Assembly (NCBI GenBank): GCA_024698145.1
Contig: JAILRO010000061.1
Coordinates: 56,943 to 120,942, forward strand
Source: Lachnospiraceae bacterium
Lineage (GTDB): Bacteria > Bacillota > Clostridia > Lachnospirales > Lachnospiraceae
Direction: 5' to 3'
DNA: 64,000 nt
The first letter of the stretch is position 1; each line of letters opens with the position of its first letter. Of this stretch, positions 62,379-64,000 are shown piece by piece. The translations under genes were made by a program, and so were the position numbers. The notes beneath the pieces are model-generated. The model searched no databases, had not been told where the DNA came from, and was given only the letters and a program-made list of their open reading frames with translations.

Positions 62379-63014
62379 TCACGCATTCCTCTTTTTATAT
62401 CCGCAATCACAATACGGCCCGCCAGATGCAAGCGTGTACTCTCTGACGAAGTTCGTGGCCCCTCCTAGTTCACTCATCGTATAGTCCAGATGACACATAG
62501 CAGGAACGAGGTCAAAATATCCATATTCTTTCATAAGAACGCATATACCACATTTATAGAACCTTGCCTCATATCCGTTGTCATCATCATATGGGATGTA
62601 TTCCATGTTCCATGAATACGGATTGCGGTCTGCCGCCCTTAATGCCGCAGTTGCTTTCATCCCTTCTATGTCCTTTTCCGTGAACTTGATCTTACCGCCC
62701 TTTTTACAGAATATCTTTGTTGCTGTCATCGTCATTGCAGCTTCATAGAAGTCCGTGAGTTCCTCTACCGTAGGCCGCCTGTCCATGCACTCAAGGAAAG
62801 CAACAAGCAGAGCACAGTTGACGATATTCGCCTTGAATCTGTCTGCTTTCTCAAATTCCGGCAATTTTTCAATGATCTCTCTGTACTTCGGTTTTGCCTG
62901 TTTTGTTATCCTGTCTGCCGCATCGTCTGCAAATCCAAGATCTGAGACCAAATGATTCCTAAAGGACTTTTTATAGAGCATCCACATAGCGGATGGCATA
63001 CCTGCATACTTCAT
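62379..63014 (-). CDS. ATC-hydrolase family protein, second copy
   Basis: About 211 residues from the ATG at 63014 (AAGGAG seven bases upstream). The C-terminal block VPAMCHLDYTMSELGGATNFVREYTLASGGPYCDCGYKK matches the L-2-amino-thiazoline-4-carboxylate hydrolase family (PF14196), with the CHLD and CDC residues. In Pseudomonas the family opens a thiazoline ring to N-carbamoylcysteine; many clostridial members have no known substrate. It follows its neighbour copy by 11 bases and shares its operator-controlled promoter. Confidence 0.82.
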   Translation of the reverse strand: MKYAGMPSAMWMLYKKSFRNHLVSDLGFADDAADRITKQAKPKYREIIEKLPEFEKADRFKANIVNCALLVAFLECMDRRPTVEELTDFYEAAMTMTATKIFCKKGGKIKFTEKDIEGMKATAALRAADRNPYSWNMEYIPYDDDNGYEARFYKCGICVLMKEYGYFDLVPAMCHLDYTMSELGGATNFVREYTLASGGPYCDCGYKKRNA

Positions 63015-63025
63015 CACTCTTCTCC

Positions 63026-63655
63026 TTACATAAGCTCCATCTTAAAATCGCAGAGATCATCACCGGCTCCGATAGTCTTTGTTCTGCTGAACTTAAGACC
63101 GGGGAGATTCCCGTATGAATGAACGTCATTCTCACAAAACAGGATGTTCAACTCCGGGCATCCCTGCTCCGTCAGATATTTGTTATACGGACACTGCATG
63201 ATATCCATACGGAAGCACCCTTTTTCCCTGGGATAGAACACATTCTTGAAACCCGCTGTCTCTCCGAACATTTTGTGACTCAGTGAATCCCACATGCCCA
63301 AAAAAAACTTCCTAAAGCCAGGTATCCTGCACCATTTTGCGATTGATTTCCCCGTTTTGATTGATTTTTCTGCCATGATCTTTTTCATGACATCATAGGC
63401 CATGTCCGGATTAACTTCTTTCATTGCCAAATAGATGGCTGCCGCCGGGAATATGAATGAGTCCGTATGCATAGCCACGCCCTTCGTGAGATCCTGGTGA
63501 TCAGCATACATCCGATACAGGCGTTTATGGGCATCACGCCATATCTTTTCGCATTCAGACGATGATAACCTTTTGGTGATCTCATCCTTGAATGCCTTTT
63601 TGCCTTTCATGGTCTTGATCGTTTTCTTCTTAAGCTCGCTATTCTCTGTCTGCAT
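63026..63655 (-). CDS. ATC-hydrolase family protein, first copy
   Basis: 209 residues. N-terminal helical half (about 1-110), then RMDIMQCPYNKYLTEQGCPELNILFCENDVHSYGNLPGLKFSRTKTIGAGDDLCDFKMEL, the characteristic ending of the PF14196 family with CEND and CDF residues. GGAGGAG precedes the ATG by seven bases, inside a truncated third copy. The two intact copies are only distantly alike. They are controlled by the promoter at 63782-63810 with operator site 6, in common with the transport operons. Confidence 0.82.
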   Translation of the reverse strand: MQTENSELKKKTIKTMKGKKAFKDEITKRLSSSECEKIWRDAHKRLYRMYADHQDLTKGVAMHTDSFIFPAAAIYLAMKEVNPDMAYDVMKKIMAEKSIKTGKSIAKWCRIPGFRKFFLGMWDSLSHKMFGETAGFKNVFYPREKGCFRMDIMQCPYNKYLTEQGCPELNILFCENDVHSYGNLPGLKFSRTKTIGAGDDLCDFKMELM

Positions 63656-63666
63656 GACATCTCCTC

Positions 63667-63759
63667 CTAAAAAGATTTTGTCAGTCTGTAATCACAGCAG
63701 TCATCATCCTCTGCTACAGACTTCGTTCTCTTATAATTAACTCCGCGAAAACCGTTCAT
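63667..63759 (-). pseudogene. C-terminal remnant of a third ATC-hydrolase gene
   Basis: A 30-residue frame from ATG at 63759 to TAG at 63667. It reads NGFRGVNYKRTKSVAEDD then DCCDYRL, which lines up with the last 30 residues of the neighbouring copy (LKFSRTKTIGAGDDLCDFK). All the N-terminal part is missing. The ATG overlaps operator site 6 by one base, with a GGTGG sequence six bases ahead, so the fragment may still be translated as a small peptide. Confidence 0.6.
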
Positions 63760-63778
63760 GGTTAGCCACCACTAACTT
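63759..63778. promoter_or_regulatory. GTTAG-N6-CTAAC operator, site 6
   Basis: Core GTTAG (63761-63765), CCACCA, CTAAC (63772-63776). It starts 4 bases after the -10 box of the promoter at 63782-63810 and covers the transcription start. Confidence 0.7.
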
Positions 63779-63781
63779 AAC

Positions 63782-63810
63782 ACAATAGCACTTGTATGTT
63801 TAAAAGTCAA
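63782..63810 (-). promoter_or_regulatory. Promoter of the ATC-hydrolase operon
   Basis: Minus-strand TTGACT (63805-63810), 17-bp spacer, TATTGT (63782-63787). Confidence 0.75.
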
Positions 63811-63872
63811 TATCTCCTGCATATCCAATCAAGTATTTCATCAACGACCAGTTTTGAATATTATCTTGATTG

Positions 63873-64000
63873 CTATGTGTCATATTCGCACACATACAAT
63901 ATTTTCGATTCTGAGTCATATATCGCAAAAGTAAAATTAAAGGAAGATCTGCTTAATAAATCCTCATCACTGTATGGATCTTTACTTTCACTATGCCTGT
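63873..64000 (-). CDS. C-terminal end of an unidentified gene (partial)
   Basis: An open frame enters from the right edge and stops with TAG at 63873-63875. The 42 visible residues (HSESKDPYSDEDLLSRSS, FNFTFAIYDSESKILYV, CEYDT) have a protein-like mix of charged and alternating hydrophobic residues (FNFTFAIYD, KILYVCEYD look like beta strands). No family recognised. It ends 63 bases before the ATC-hydrolase promoter. Confidence 0.45.
   Translation of the reverse strand, partial: RHSESKDPYSDEDLLSRSSFNFTFAIYDSESKILYVCEYDT

Noticed and set aside
1..64000. CRISPR array, rRNA operon, insertion sequence or prophage
   Set aside because: No evenly spaced direct repeats, rRNA sequence, transposase-like protein, terminal inverted repeats or phage structural genes were recognised.

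Overview
The window looks like chromosomal (or large-replicon) DNA of a motile, anaerobic, AT-rich Firmicute of the class Clostridia, most likely family Lachnospiraceae (Butyrivibrio/Pseudobutyrivibrio/Roseburia-like). This is inferred from protein style and content, not from any search: a YjfB-type motility protein and a chemotaxis receptor, DUF3793, tandem ATC-hydrolase-family proteins, an MptD/Trep_Strep-type ECF S component, CvfB, BspA-like and InlB-type repeat surface proteins, and several large hybrid kinases with C-terminal Hpt domains. Only two protein genes are on the + strand (an AGCS symporter and an AraC regulator). Promoters are plain sigma-A type and ribosome binding sites are strong GGAGG types.

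Left third (0-25 kb): four tandem DnaA-box-like sites at the left edge, a secreted NlpC/P60 hydrolase, a YjfB-like protein, then a closely packed minus-strand series that reads hybrid kinase, lone solute-binding lipoprotein, acyl-ACP thioesterase, CvfB, RidA, CPBP protease, ABC ATPase, ABC permease-CPBP fusion and alpha/beta hydrolase. Upstream of it lie an AGE-family sugar epimerase, a transglutaminase/YDG/leucine-rich-repeat surface protein, a second hybrid kinase and sbcCD.

Middle (25-42 kb): tRNA-Gln(CUG), a small lipoprotein, metF back to back with an AGCS symporter, a signalling operon (HD-GYP protein, two-component propeller hybrid kinase, double-receiver protein), an Spx/ArsC-like protein, a chemotaxis receptor, and a tcdA-copA operon. 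copA carries a C-terminal CopZ-like domain with its own internal ribosome binding site, and the operon promoter has a 19-bp spacer typical of MerR-type control.

Right third (42-64 kb): an accessory island that looks like one regulon. Six copies of a dyad GTTAG-N6-CTAAC sit at the promoters or leaders of a DUF3793-flavodoxin operon, two ABC heterodimer operons that each follow a TetR gene, an ECF S-T-A cassette, and an ATC-hydrolase pair. A third ABC heterodimer is divergent from an AraC/PchR-like regulator. Flavodoxin, IrtAB/YbtPQ-style ABC pairs, an ECF importer and TTAG/CTAA operator halves together suggest an iron-responsive metallophore, haem or related uptake island. One ABC subunit is interrupted by a single in-frame TAA in front of its Walker A motif. 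The right edge holds a MerR-TipAS regulator with its own 19-bp-spacer promoter, a decayed third ATC-hydrolase copy, and the tail of an unidentified gene.

No rRNA, CRISPR array, transposase, integrase or phage gene was seen.
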